From: Agelaius tricolor
Taxonomy: Eukaryota; Chordata; Aves; Passeriformes; Icteridae
Direction: 5' to 3'
DNA length: 64,000 nt
Assembly: GCA_023055355.1 (NCBI GenBank)
Contig: JALJCS010000024.1
Location: 7,331,501-7,395,500, forward strand
Shown: in pieces, positions 35,401 through 50,400 of the stretch
Position numbering within the stretch: position 1 is the stretch's first letter
Layout: each line of letters opens with the position of its first letter
Translations under genes and position numbers: made by a program
Notes under the pieces: model-generated
What the model saw: the letters and a program-made list of their open reading frames with translations, nothing else
Databases searched by the model: none
What the model was told of the DNA's origin: nothing

Positions 35401-38400
35401 ACATTACAAGACAAATTTATTAAATAAAAAGGGCAAAAGGGAACAAGATGTGTTGCTGTAATCAGTACAGTGAAATTGAAAAAAAGTATTTGGAATGCTA
35501 AGGATAATTTTTTTATATTACATGCAAATGTAAATAAAAATTAGCAATATTATTTACAAAACTTTTTCATATCCTAATTTCTGATTCTTTACAAGACCAA
35601 AACTGCACTTCAGAAAAACGTTGCTGTTTTGGTCCTTTTGCTGGAGCCATTTTCCAGTGGCTGACTTGGTCAGGTATTCTCCTTCTCTACTGCTGACACA
35701 ATCTAATGCTTCACTGTGCTTCTGTCTGGATGAGAAGTAGACTCTGTTTGTATTGTCTTGTCCACAAAATGATAAAACAACAAACCAGAAAATAATAGTG
35801 TTTATTCTGCTTTCTATTAATAAAATGTAGCCTGTGTTTTTCTGGGAAAAATACGTAATTTTTTCCCCCCACATGTTACCTTGATATAAAAATCAGAGCA
35901 GACCACAGACTTTCTGATTGTGTATGTAGTTGTTGAGGACCAAAAATTTGATTGATCTTTTTTTAGGTGAAATGCAATGTACTTGTGTCTTGTCTCCACA
36001 AGTGGTCTTGTTCTGTGTTAATGAAAGTTATTTTGTTGCTTATCCAGACTTGGAATCCCTGTGATAGTACTCATACAATAATAATGTCAAGATTTTTATC
36101 CTTCCAGCTGAAAATTTATTTTAAAAATACTGCTTATTTTCAGTTCTTCCAATATGATTTGTGTCTTATTCCAAATCTTTAGGTAGCTGTTTTCACAATT
36201 AATTCTATACAGTTTTTTGAACTCATGAAATCTTAGGGCCATGTAAAGTCACAGAGGTGAAAAACAGCCAAGAAGTTACGTGCTGTTTTCTGCTGCATTC
36301 TATTCCCTGTTTTTTAGCTAATTCAGAATTTAACATGAACTCTCTCTTCATTGTTAAATGCTACTGAAGAAGGGGGATAATTTGTGTAAAAAGTGGTAGT
36401 TGAACTATATTGAATAATATCAAATCCATTGAATATTGAATAATATCAAATCCATTGAATAATATCGAATCCATGCTTAAATACGCAGATAATGGGTTGG
36501 AAAAATAGGAGCCAGAGAGACTGTAACCAGAAAAAGTGAAATTAAATGAATTTCTAATTCATTTTGAGCTGCATTGAGTAAAAAGTTGTGATTCATGTGT
36601 GAATTATATTTTCTAGCATTTACTTTCATTGAGTATGGCACAGCACAGAAATTTTTTCAGTTTTCCTTAATCTCACTAATACAGAAATAGATCCACAGAC
36701 TTAGACATTTTAGGGTATGTTTAGTTTAGGAAATTTTCACCAGTGTAACCATTGGTACAGCACTGCATACTTCCCTTCCTAGACTAAATCTTTGTCATCA
36801 CAGAATCACAGAATGATTTGGGTTGGAAGGGACTGTAAAGGTCAACTTGTTCCAGCCCTGCTGCCATCCAACCTAGCCTTGACACTTCCAGGGCTGGGAC
36901 ATCTACAGTTTCTCTGGGCAACCTGCTCCAGTGTTATCATCACTGTCAGAGTGAAAAATTTCTAATATCTAATCTAAATCTATCCTCCTTCAGTTTAAAG
37001 CCCTTTGTCTGCTCTTGTCAGAAGTCCCTCTCCAGCTCTCTTGTACCCCTTATAGGTACTGGAAGGTGCCCTAAGGTCTCTCCAGGACCTTCTCTTCTGC
37101 TTAGTATTATTAATTAATATTATTATTTGTACATATAGTTAGATAGTATAAATACTGTTGTTAAGCTTTAGTTTGGGAAGAAAATTAATGTGTAAAAAAC
37201 AATTATGTGTTTCTATAAACCTCCTCAGTATGGTGGGAGGCACAACAGTTCTTTGTACATTTTCTTTCCAAAGTCAATGAAGATTTATGTCATATGGCTT
37301 TTATTGTGTTAGAGCCTGGCCCTGGAAACCATCTAGCCCTTTGTTTTTATTTTATATTTTACATCCCAGCTTGTGCAAGGCTGGGATGTTCTTATCAGCC
37401 AAAACTCTGCACTTGGGTATTGTCAGATAGCTGATTGTAAATTAGTGTTGTTTCCAGATGTGCTGACCAGTGGCAGCTCTTAACTGTAATTGATTTGTGT
37501 AATGAATTGCAGACAATCAGAATGCAAACTGTAATAATGCTTAGATGCAAGATTACTGCAGTAGATCAACTAATCTGCTCTAGGGGTAGCAGGAACCATT
37601 TGATGTTACTACAGTGACCTGTAATTAGCAGGTTTCTCTTATTTCCCACCTCAGAAACTGTCCCTGGCTGCTGACTGTGGAGTGTGTACACAGCACGCAG
37701 GCTGTGCCTGGTGTTTTCAGCACTGTGCCATCTGAATTGTCACAGGGATGATCAATAGGTCCCTGCTAATGACTGACTTTGCTATTTATACCTGGAAGGC
37801 ACTTTAGAAAGGAAAAACCAAAAGGTCAAAGGATCTATAACAGAAGTACCATCATCATTCATCTCCCAGACAGAGGTGGTGAGGTATCTGAGCTAGGGAG
37901 AATGGCTGAGTCAGTTCTCACCTGCTGTTCCCTGCAGAGATCAGTTCCACAAAGCTGAAATAATTCAGCCTAACAGATACTATATGCACATTTCTTCCTA
38001 AGATACTACTTTGCTGTAGTTTCTGCTGCTTTTTGCTTTTAGTGTTCATCACTTGGAAAGAATTTTTGTAAGGAAAAGTGTTCCTAAAGACCTTTCTGAA
38101 AGGAATCTGATGTTTGCAGTAATAAATAATGTAAAACTGTATTTTAGAAAGTAACTGAAGAAGGTAAGGCAAAAAATTAGCAATGAAGTGCAGAATAAAA
38201 CAAAACACTGTTTATGCTTTTTGCACTATAACTACAGATGGATTATTTCCTCTAACAGGTATTTGACTTATTTGTCAGTTCTGCTGGTAGTGCATGCTCA
38301 CTGTAGCTGTGTTCCACTGTAGCATCAATAATTCAAGTTCCTTTAGCAGCAGTGGCAAAAGGTCTTTCCTTTAAATTATTTATGTAGCATTTTATAATGC

Positions 38401-41400
38401 TTTGTGTTAAGTATACTATTGCTTCCCTCTGCTTGAAGCAGTGAGGGTAAGGAATCAACTTGTTCAGAATGGCGTTGGAAGCTCCCAGGAGTTGCTGTGG
38501 GGAACTTTGTTAGCTTAGCTTCCCTCATGCCAGAATTGCAGAGGAGCAAACCATGTGCTGTGCAGTCAGACTGATCTGCACCCAATGGGTTCCGGGCCGC
38601 TGCAGCTGAACTTGGTATGGATTCAGAAGGATGGCTTTCAGTGAAGGGCTTGAAGTGTTTCATTAAGTGGCACCACAGTGGTTCTTACCAGCTTTATCCA
38701 GGTAAAGTGTTTAGTGATTATATGGTTTGTGTGCATTCCTGCTTAGCTTCTCACAACAAAAAAAAGAAAAGTATTTGTAGGCTGAAAAATGTATACAAAA
38801 TACAAATGCATACAAAAGAACCTTCATTTATGGTATTCAGGCTTATGGCTTTATATTATCTAAACCAAAACTTCTGAAGCCACTCTATCCTGAATACTTT
38901 CAAGACTTTGTTGATTAAATGCCTGTATTTTCTTACATAATGCTGTTTTTGTAAATAAATAAAACCAAGACCCTCTATGGAATGTGTAAACATAAAAAGT
39001 GCAAAACACTGTGTTTTGAGGATTTTTAGACAGCATTCTCTGTCAGTTCTGTATTTGCAAAAGATAATAAATGAAACTGAACGAGTTTGCACTCAAAATA
39101 GTTTTTCCTCAGTAGGTATGGTTGCTATCAAGCAGAAGAAAAATAAAGTTAGGTCCCTGGGATTTGAAATGTTTGATCAAGGAGCCTCCTTTTACAGGTA
39201 ATACAAGATAAGTCAGTGCTTCCAGCAGTGATGACAAAGGAAGGCAGGCATTTGGAAACTTCCCAGCATTGCTGTAGTCCATGTTGTCCATGCAGAGCTG
39301 GGATTTTTCACATTAAACTCCTCTGGCATCCTGAGATTCCCAACTGCTCCTTTTCTTTTTTAAAGTACTTTCAAGGCAGAGGAGGAGAAGTCCACTTTGC
39401 ACAATAACCCTGTGGTGAGAGCATGTGAGGGTGGGAGTCAGGGCTCTGTGTTTCCTCTGATGACCATCACAGAGGGCTCATTAGATGAAATATGTGACTG
39501 GGTTGGAAAGTTTCTCCATTCCTGCTTTCCAAGGTGGGCTGCATGTACCTAGGGATGCATGAGCTGTGAGAGTCAGGAAACCTGATGCTGGAGTCTTTCA
39601 TTGGAAACATTCCTCTGCAAGAGGAGTGGAGCAGGAATTATGCCTTATACAGTCTTCATTTAAGTGTGATTTGGATAAATTGGGTACTAATGGTAGAATC
39701 AGGGAGGTGTTTTTCCTTCTATCTGACTTTCTTTTTCTCCAGTTCTCAATGGTGTATCTGCACTAGGCTGTAACTCTTTTAATTGCAACTGATAGTCTGG
39801 GTGGTAAAAGAACTAGAATAACCAAGCCTTTTTGGCAAACAGCCTTTTCTGTATTGTTTTCAGCTTGATGGGTACCACAGCAGAAAGCTCTACAGATTTT
39901 AAAAGCAAACCGACTGCATTTTTTCATTAAGGAAAACCAAAGCTGTGCCAGGGTTAAGTATAAATTAAAATAGTTCTTTTTGAAAAAAAGCTGAATTACC
40001 TAAATTAAATCTACCAGAACACAGACAGTTTACTGGGAATGAGTAATCCCTTAATGCTGTGTTAACATATTGGAGGATCTGTGCTAGTAGCTCTTTGGTT
40101 GTTGGAAATAGAGTCTTATTTTGGATCATTTGTTTGCATGGGATCTCCAGAGTTGGGAGTGTATCAGAGGAGGGAGAAGCCGGTGCAGTTTAGAGGAGTG
40201 TAACTCTGAGGAGCTGGAGAGAGCAGGCAGCTGCTAGCAATTAAAGGTAGTTAGCAGCTCCCCATGGTGTAAACACTGGAGGCTGTAATTGCAGTTGGGT
40301 TTCCCGGCTGCCATGGGGGAATTGAACGCCTGCCATGGGAGGGAGGTGATGCTGACTGGCTGGTGATGGCTGTGCCTGCCACTTGCCAGTCCCTCCTGGC
40401 TCCTAAGGCACTGTGACTCCAGGATCCAGAGCTGAGCTCTTGGTGTGGCTGCTCCCTAATTCCTCTCTGTCAGCCAAGGAGGTTTCAGGGGTTTGGTATG
40501 TGGGATGAGTTTGCCTTTCTGACTTTGCCTGAAAGGAACAAGGAAGTTTTCATCATTCATCACTGGGGATTGAACCCTCCAGGAGTGAGGCAGTATCTGA
40601 AACTGTTCCAGATCTATCAAGAAGTGGGTGTCTATTTATATCCTGGACTGTAAAACAGAGCATATCCACCTGTGTAGTTAAAGCAAAATACTACAGATAA
40701 TAAAGTTAGATATCATCCTCTTCAGATTCACATTAACTTCTTCCACAATAGTTTCACTCTGGTGACAGATAGTCTCTAATGAAGTTAACAGTTGACTTGG
40801 TGATGCTCTTTCACATGCCTTAAAGAAAAAGTGAATAAATATTTGTATAAGAAAATCTGGCATTATTTGCTGAGTGTTTGTAATTAGCCTTGATTAATAT
40901 GGTGATAGGGCAAACAAAATTATTTATATACCTGATTTGTTACTAGTGTCCTTAAAGATTATCATTATTGAAAATACAAAGTTATGTTTTGTTTTTCCCT
41001 CATCTAATTTTGTATCTTTGTCTTATTTTTTCTTAAAAATAGCTTGGCTTACAGAAACTCAGAGTAGTTAACTGTTACATCTCAGTGAATATTTCTGAGC
41101 TAAGAATATGCTTAAAAATGAAGTTTGGTAATTCTTAAAAATTTTTTTTTCTTCTCTTAACAACTATCTTTATCACTTTTCCCAGTGCTTGTAACTGTTT
41201 TGAATGGTGCATTTTTTCAAACCTCTTACTTCCAGGAAGGAACAGTAATGTTTTGAAACATGAAGTTTGGAAATGCAGAGTGCTTTCAAATACTTCTAAC
41301 ATAAAAGGAGACCTTGGGAGAGCGTATAAAGTAGGGTCTTTTTGGTGAAATTACTCATTGCTTTAGTTAGTCTAAGTGATTAACTGAGGAAAATCATTAA

Positions 41401-44400
41401 AATATCCCCATGAAGCACAGTCCATTTCTGACTGGTTGTGAATTCAGTTTTCTCCAACAGATTCCATTTCTAATGAGCTGCATACTTGCTTTTCCATTTG
41501 GCATAAAATTGCTGAATATACCATCTATTGAATTTGAGGGTATTATTTTCTCACATCTATTACTGCAAATTTTTCAAATAATTGAATGTCTGTGATTTTT
41601 TTTCATCCCTTCATCAAAGAATCTCGTTCAGTTTGGCATCTCTCTGTGTGCAACCTCTCCTGCTTGAAGCAGGGAGATCAGACCAGGTAGCTCAGGCTTT
41701 AGTTGTGTGTCCACAATGAATTAAACCTCACATCACCTCTATAAAGTCTGCAGCTGTGAGTTCAGCATTACCAGTTTTACATTTGTATACACTGGGAGGT
41801 GGAGGGACCATCCTATAAAAGGTTGTGCAGGAAGTAAATGACAAATCTGTGACTAGAGCCCTGCTGTAAGCAGTTCCCCCTCTTAGAGCAGCCATTTCTT
41901 TCCCCTTTCTACTGCTGTGAACAAATGGTCACTTTGACTTTTTTTTGTGTGCCTATTTTGTTTACTGACATGACAAAGATGATCTGGGGTTAATACTTGA
42001 AATTTTTAGCCTGCTACACAAGGGTTTTTTTTGTGTTTCCCTGAATTCTCTATGGGTTCTTGTTTATTTGTTTCTCAGAATAAAAAATCACTTCTGTTTT
42101 TCCAAGATCTAAAGGATCTGGTAAATTCTCATCTTGGGGTCTCAGATTATTCCAGTATGTTGGCTGGAGTCTGGAATGGATCCCTGTTTTTATCAGAATC
42201 CATAATAAATGGAGGATCCATGATTTGATGTCTCTTACTTCCTGTGGATGAGGAAGGTATCCCTTACTATCTAATTTTCCTAATGTTCTTTTCCACAATT
42301 GACTCCTCTCCTAACTTTTCAGTATTAATGGGAATCTTATATTTCCATGTAAAATTTCACAGGTTGCCTGTCTACCAGTTGAAGTGTATATGAAATTTTG
42401 CTGTCTCCTTTCACCTAATAGGTTTTTGTCCACGTTCTGGTGAACAGTGGGCTCTTGAAAGTCAACTTTCCTTGGATAACCTTCTGAAGGAGTACAGTCT
42501 ATAGTGCAAGATATATAAAGAGGAAAATGGATTTTATTTTGTGGAACAAGAAAAAAAGATTTTATTTTGGGCCTGTCCCTTCTGCTTCTGTCAGGGGACT
42601 GCTGTTGAGACACTCATTCAATTTTCTTTGCACTGGAACAGAACAACTTGAAAGGTGTTTGGGGTGGTTTTTTTTCTATGCAGGTGCTCTTACTAAAAAT
42701 GGAGAGGGATATTTAGAAGTCTGCACCACTGTGAGCTTGAGCAGGAGGTGTGATAAACCAAATAAACAATCCCGAAGAGTAAAAGTATAATATGTATAAT
42801 AGATATAATCTTTATATAATAGTACTTAACACTAGTATGTATACAATAGTACTTTATTGACACTGTGATTTCCTTTGTTGGCAGAGCTGAACAGCACTGA
42901 GTTGAAGGACTGCATCAGTGAGAACAGCCTCAGCAGCAATGCCAGCCTCCCCAGCGTGCAGAGCTGCCGGCGCCTGCGCGAGCGGAGGGTCGCCAGCTGG
43001 GCCGTGTCCTTTGAGAGGCTTCTGCAGGACTCTGTTGGCGTTAAATATTTTTCGGTGAGTTTTGAGGGACAGTGAGAGGCTTTCCAAAATACTGCTGCTG
43101 TAATTTTCCTGTATTTTTTTTTTTTCTTGACAGTCTCCTTGTATAGGGCAAGAGACAGGAGCTCATTTGTGCTCTGTTGTTACCTGAGCATCTTTCTGAG
43201 TTTACACAGCTTCACAGTTGAGTAAAAGTTCATAATAATATTCAGATTGCCATGCATCTCTGCATAGCTTCCATTTTCACCTGAAACTTCTGCTATATTT
43301 GGTTGTCTGGGAACTTTTAGAATGCTTCCCCATTTTGTAAAATGCTTTTTTTTTTTGTATCTGGAGCCCTTGTACAAGAAGAAGGAAGTACTTTTAGTAG
43401 TTTCCTAAGAATGAGTTGTTTTTTACATCTATCTCCTGAAACATTGGAAGCCACATAGAAGGTGTTTTCAATGATAGAGTGGCTTATTTTCCTGTGAAAG
43501 GTTTTTAGAAATAAATTTTGGAAGTAGTTATAGTAGTTAAGAGCACTGGTTAAAACTGCAACTTGAAAGAGTAATGCTGAGTATTTCCAAAGCATAAATA
43601 CTTTGTAATACATAAATACTGTTCTACACAGCACATTTATTGTAAATAGCATCATCTCTATTTTGCAAGGGAACTGAGGGTGCACACTTTTGCTTTGTTG
43701 CACTGAGAGTGCGTTGCTGATTCTGAATGTGTTACACAGGGACAGTTTGTGCTGCCCAAGTAATTTTCTCAATGAGAATATAAGGAAACATGTGGTATAG
43801 GAAAGGTAGATTATTGGAATCTGCAGTGACTCAGAAAGACTCTTTTGCTTGATACAAAGGTATTAAGAGATCACAATGGCCAATAAGCAGACTTCCGTGT
43901 TAACTGGTGGGGGAACCCAAAACTCACATTAACAGTGAACATCTATTTGTGGAAACAGAGAAGAGGAAAGCAAAATAATACATCCTGGATATTATGTTAC
44001 TTAGTTTAGCAGAGTAGTTTGAAAGTTAATAGCATTTCTGCTTTCATACTGAGACTTCTTGTCAGGCTGGAAAAAAAATTACAGTTCTGATCTGATGCTA
44101 GAGTCCATCTAAAAAATGATGTAGTTCATGGGGCTCCTACTGAAAGTTCAGTTGACTTGGTTCTAATTACTTGTAAACCTCTGGTAAACTTGTGTACACT
44201 TAGGAAATTGCTGCATTAAATTTTTAGCTGCTATGATACTTCAAAACTTACATTATAAATGTAAAAAGTGGCTCATATAATTTTAATAGATGTTCAGATT
44301 AAAAGGTTAGAGGTACACTTCATTTCAGCAAAAGCCAACCTCAGATATTCTGGAAGTTTTACTTTTCGCCCACATTTTATTCTAATTAGAACTTATTTTT

Positions 44401-47400
44401 ATAAACATTGCAAAGGCACAAGTCTTAAAGAAATACCAACTTTAAAAAACAATTAGGGAATGTTAAAGTTTATTGTGTGCACCACCATTTTCTTGAGGCC
44501 CAGGAGATGTCCAGAGCCATTGCTTAGATTTATTAACCTGGTTGCCACAACACTGTGCAGTTACAGATTGCTGCCAGTATCCAGGAACACTGAGGCACCA
44601 GCATTTAATTTAGGGTGCCACAGCAAGCGTCTTGATGCATGTGGGATCCAGCATCTGCCTTTCCTGAGAACAGCTTTGTCACAGAGCAGGAATTGCTCTC
44701 TAAGAAGGAGAGATTTTGCATGTTTTGCAAATAGTCCCACTTTGCATAATAGCTGCTGCTTGGAGCAGTCAGCCAGGAGGTGAGAGCTGTTTGCAGGTCC
44801 CCCCACAAGGGGTTCAGAGCAGCCTCTGCAGCTTCCCAGCCGTGGGTGACACCTGCTTGGCTGCCTGGTGTCCCAGCTGGGGCACCCCTCAGCCCTTCTG
44901 GAGAAGCTGAGATGTTGGACAGCTGCGCCCAAACCCTGTGGCCACGAGGAAACAAGTGGAGATGGACTCTGGGTTCCCAGGGAATGTGCCCAGGGGGAAG
45001 TAGGCACTTGTGTTCCGGTTCTTGCTCACTCATTTGGTTCTCTTTAAATATGTAATTACATGTAAAGTGCAGAAATGTTCCCCTGACTACTCTCAGGATT
45101 GTCTTTTATGCGTTTGGTGTCTCAGCTTATGTATCCAAAGAACTTTAAATTCAGAGCTTGCTTGGGCATTTAGATTCCCTGTATTGTAGTTTATCTCAAT
45201 TGCTTTCTTACAGCTGGACTCCCTGAACTCTTATGTAAATCTGAAAAGCACAAATAAACTTAAGTTTATTTCTGTGTAGATTCTTCTTACACAGCTTTCT
45301 GAGGCTGCTTTGTATGATAAGGAAGCTTCACTGACACTCATGTGATGATTGAGTGAAGGTTGTGGTGGATCAAGTTATTTTTTTATGTCTTTATTTTCCC
45401 CTGATGGTTAAAATTCTTTTAAGATGCTGAGAGAATATTGAATTATACAGCTTTGAGTGTGGGACAGTTTGTAATTATAGTCTTCCAACTGAATCAGTAT
45501 CAGTGTTCATTTAGACTTTAGGATGCTGTAATATCAATGTCCTGAGTATTCTCTGTTGTACTGGGAGATATTTTATTTTCCTCTCAGTGAGTATTTTCGA
45601 AAGAGAAACCAGGTAACCACATCAAAGATAGTGAACAGTGATAGATTTTTGTTTTATAGTTGGCATGTGATACAAAAAGACACTGTAATGAATCCAGGAT
45701 TGGTTATGGGCACTTCTTGATAAACATCTACTCTGTTATATCAGTAGAACTGCAATTAAAGACATTTACAGTGTCACTTTTAGATCTAGTTTATAAAGCA
45801 TTTAAATTTTTATTTAAAGTGTATTCACCAGTCTATGCACTACTTAGCATGACATTTCAAATTTTGTACTTGCAAATGATTTGATTGTAACTTGATGTAT
45901 TCTTCTAAATGTATACATGTAAACAGACAGAAGAAAGAGGGGAGCACCAGGTATGTATTGGACATACATTGATTTTTACTTTAGGAAAAAACTGGATTGT
46001 GAGACTGATTGAAAACTTATATTTATGCAAACTTTCCAAGCATTATATATAAATGTTTTTTAAGCTGACAAGTAACTTTTCTTTGAGATATTTATTTATT
46101 TGCTTATTTTTTCCCCTAGGAATTTCTACGGAAAGAATTTAGCGAAGAAAATATTTTATTTTGGCAGGCCTGTGAATATTTTAACCATGTACCTGCACAT
46201 GATAAAAAAGAGGTAAGTTAATGTTGTATTGCAATACCATCCGTTGCTTCTTCAAAAATTATTACTCCTTCAAGATTATTGAAATGAATGGAGCTGTGCT
46301 TGGTCTGTGTACTGTGACATCACTAAAACAGAGTGGGATGACCTAAGTTTAAGAATTTGGATATGTTCAAACTGCAGCAAAGTGCAGAGGTGGCTCTGTG
46401 AGAATGAGTTAAAGTATGCTGGATGTTGCAAGTGACCAGCAGTGGTAGCCCAGTGCATGGAAGTGCAGAGCAAGTTAATTGACCATGTCAGGGAGAGGCC
46501 TCTTGCACTCTTTGAGCTAAACTGACTCCACCAACCAAGACTGTGTTTCTAAATAACTTAATTATCTCCTGCTCCAAGGGCAGGGCTCTCATGTTTGTTC
46601 ACAAATTATGAGAATCTCCATCTCATCCTTTTGAGGGAATCCTACATTGGTCAGGCAGTTTGGGTGAATTTTGAACTTCATACAGGTTGGCAACACTTCT
46701 GTCTACACCACAGCCAAACCTAGTCAGGTTTATGTGGTGGAAACAGTTTCACCTTCCAATTCCCTCTTAACTCTTTTGTCTACTAATGAGAATTTTTCTT
46801 CTGCTTTCTTCTGTTCTCAAACAAAGTATTTTCTGAACACCACCCTAAGGGCTGTGGGCTCAGCTTGGTGGGTTTTTCATTATTTTCATGATGTGGGTGT
46901 TTCAAGTAAACAAGTTAAAAATGAGTGGTTTTGACTGTAAATATTCATATATATACTTACCTTTTTCTCATTTCTAGAAATTTAATCTTAGAGGATGTAC
47001 TTAAATAGTGTTATGTAAAAGATCTAAAAATCTGAAAAAAATTACTCTTTTACAAAAATACTTGCTGTGGCTCACTGCTTGATTAGTTTAATTTTTATTT
47101 AGAGGACAACTTTGACTGTTCAGGAAATTTTTGATGAATATTTGTAATCATAAAGAAAAAAACCCTATCTATGTGCTTAAAACTCACAGAAGCTGTTATA
47201 TAAAAAATACATATATAAAAGATTCAGGAGTGGCTATCTATTTTTGGGTGGAATGTATCAGTGTAAGAAATGCCTAGCTAAAATTATGGTTTTAAAACAA
47301 ACATACATTTAGCATTTCTTTTCTGTAGCTTTCTTACAGGGCTCGGGAGATCTTCAGTAAGTTCTTGTGTAGCAAAGCTACAACCCCAGTTAATATTGAC

Positions 47401-50400
47401 AGCCAGGCACAGCTGGCAGATGATATTCTCAATTCTCCCCATCCAGATATGTTCAAGGAACAGCAACTTCAGGTAACCATAGTAACCATGAATGTTCTAT
47501 GTTTATGTCTGTTATCTTTTCCTTTATAATCTATAAAAATAGTTTTACATGCTGTGTATTTTAGACTCTGTTAGAAGAATAGAAAAAAGGCTGCTTGGCT
47601 GTTTTTCTGTTATGTGGAGAGAAGATTTTCACTTAACTAAAAAATAATCTGAAAAGTACTATTATTGAAATGAGGGTTTAGTGCAAGTAAATAATTCCAT
47701 GTGTTGCAGCACCATTGCATAGAGTGTTTGCATGTGGCTGCTCTTCTTTTCTTTAGTGGAGAGCTGAGTACAGAAATAGTGTCTAGTTTTGGTTTTTAAA
47801 ATGTTGTAGTAAGGGAGTTCTTCTCTTAGGCTTTAATGCTACTGTCAGGCAAAGAGATTTTAGAACTGTTGAGTCTGAAGACCTCTGAAGTGAATGTATT
47901 TTAAATTATTGATAATCAGAGCAGTTATGCAACAACAAGATACACTTCACATTTCCTGTAGAATTCAAGTTTCTAGGTTTTTTTTCCTAAGTCATCTGTT
48001 TGGTATCTCTTCTACCCTACCAGTTTATTAGTAGAAGTAGTTTTGATATCATCATTTTGGAATCAAGGCCATAGCTTTAGTGAGCCAGGTCACAATCTTA
48101 GGACACAATCTCAGACCATGTGCTTTTGGGCAATCTGAGCAGCAGGGCACAGTGTCACCCTCCTGCAGAGTGGAGATGGAAAGGAAGGTCTGACTGCTGG
48201 TCTGGTAGCTCCCAGCTTTACAGCTACTCCTTCTGCACCTCCCAAGCCTGAGCCTTCTGTGGGAATTAGCAGTCACCACCTTCCCAGACATTTTTTCATG
48301 TATTTGTCATCCTGGTGTTGTGGAGACTGTGCCTGAATTCCTCCTTACCCTCTCCCATTTTTTTGGTGGAGTACAGGGTATCCTGATGAGTCAGGTGACA
48401 GGGTTGATGCAGGTTTTGTCCTTTTGAAAATGCTGTACCCTTAGTTGGAGGGCTCATAACGAGGGAGAAAATGCTCATGGGAAGTCCTGCTGTGGGTCCA
48501 GTCCCAGCCATGTGGCCTTTCTGTACCTGACCTCTTATCTCAAACTCTGCCTCAGTGAGCCCCCTCAGTCAGACCCAATCCTTTCACTGAAGAATGAAGT
48601 GAGGCAGGATCAGAGCTCCTTGTGCTGCAGGCCCTGGCCTTGGAGCCTGTCTGAGGTGCTGTGGTGTGCTGCCTGGCTGAGGGCAGTGCTGGGCAATCAG
48701 CTGCTTGGTGGCCCTTCATTCCTTGCTTTCAGGGAGTGGTTCTGCAGGCCAGTTTGTGGGCTTGGTGGATGGCACCACATGATAACACACAGCTGTGGGT
48801 TGTGTAGTTACTGCAACACACCCACAGACTCTCAAAGTTCAGCTCGTGGTGGTGACACAGCCTTAATAAAGTGAAAGCTCTGCATTTGTGGTCTTTCACA
48901 AGATTTTTTAGATTTGAGCACTGACCATAGAGTGGGTGCTGCTCTGTGGTGGTTTTTGGATGAGTGTGGTGCTGGGGAATGGGGAGTGTTGCTGTAGGGC
49001 TGCAGAGGAGTGGCAGAATTGTGTGGGAAAGTGCCTTGGAAACACTTTCAAGCCATTCTCTTTCAAGCACTGCCTGTTGGGAATACCCCTGGAAGTTGCT
49101 TTCTGTCCACGTCCTGACAAATTTGTCCATGATCTTGTTGTTAGAGGTTGTAAGGGCAGTGTGGATGCAGCTAAAGTACCCAGTTAAGATGTTGTTCCTT
49201 TTGTAAATTGAATAAGAACAAGCATTTTCAGTATTTCTGAATGGTGGACAGTGTAGGTCACTTGAACATACTAATATAAGAATAACATAGCATGTACTTC
49301 ATGAAGAGTTGATAATGGATGTAAGTTTTTCTACTCTTGTTTATCTGAAAATTTCAAATTATGCTTTTAAAATATATGTTTCTCATTTGTAAGAACAAGA
49401 ACTAGCATCTGCTAACCTTTACCCAATAAGCAGAACCATTAAGCTGTGTAAATATGATAATAATTCTAAATATAGGAAATCATGGATGTAGTGTGAGCTA
49501 GAAACATGGGGCAGATGATAATCAGCTCAAGGTAAATTAGTTACCCTCTCATGACTCTGTCCAGCAAAGTTAGAAGGTTGTAATTTTTTTGCTGTGTTAA
49601 ATATGTTTAATTTGCAGACTGTCAAAGCTGGCATATACAGAAGTATTTTTCCATAGCTTACCATGTGGAAAACAGTGCATTAAAAGGCAGTACCTAAGCA
49701 GGAATGGGAATATATAAAGGAGAAAGTCAAAACCATGGAACTTGGCATTCAGTTTGAGTTAGGTTTCTGTGACAGGATCAAGTTCTCTCTGCTCTGTCTT
49801 GCTGTTTACAAGATAAGTTTTGGGCTAAAGCCTGTTGGGAAGGGTGTGTCTGCACAGTCTGAAGCATGGTTTCCATCTGCAAGTGGGCCACTCAGTCTCA
49901 GTGATGGACTTTCCTTTCTGCTCTTGGGAATGCCACAACCTGCTCAGGGTGCCTGCCTTCCTTTGCTTGTGGGGAATTTGTCATGTCCAAAGAAGTAGCC
50001 ATTCATACTGTTTTTTCAGATGAACTGAATCATCTAAAAGTATGGATTCACTTAAAACAGCAGGTTTGCAAAAATGGAACAAAAAATTTAAACATTATTT
50101 AGCATTTAAAGGTCTTTTTCATTTTCATAACTTTAGCTTTGGTTAAATTAGCCTCAGATATTTATTCCAGGCTTGGTCTAGAGCTGCTTTCTTCCTCTGT
50201 GGTTAAAGATAAATGTTGATAATTTAATGTAAACTGTTCTCTTTCATGATCTACACATCTTGATTATTGAATTGCCCAGAGATACTGATGGGTTTTTTCC
50301 TTATCATTGGGCACATTACTATGGTTTGCTGTTAACACTTGTCAGTTCTGGACTAATGATGTGATGATCTTAGAGGTCTTTTCCAGCCTAAATGATTCTA

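Larger units (their letters stand above)
34611..42884 (+). other. RGS12: 8.3-kb RGS12 intron
   Basis: Non-coding and AT-rich. It holds a local tandem repeat (36410-36473), a 300-bp antisense CR1 copy (36798-37104), a hairpin-forming palindrome (37361-37389) and a somewhat GC-richer patch at about 40140-40470 with a few CpGs and no clear content. No additional exon with matching phase was found. Confidence 0.85.

Noticed and set aside
40140..40470. GC-richer intronic patch with a few CpGs, considered as a promoter or exon
   Set aside because: No open frame in the right phase, no TATA or strong donor, and CpG density far below that of an island.
42930..43040. CpG-dense patch resembling a small CpG island
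   Set aside because: The CpGs fall inside the conserved exon ([12 protein letters not shown] codons). No promoter features surround it.
43317..43772. 151-codon minus-strand frame
   Set aside because: It lies in an AT-rich intron and has an unremarkable composition, no recognisable domain and no transcript signals.
44561..45033. Overlapping 140-150-codon minus-strand frames in a GC-rich patch
   Set aside because: Several frames are open at once, which reflects composition rather than coding. No conserved motif is visible.
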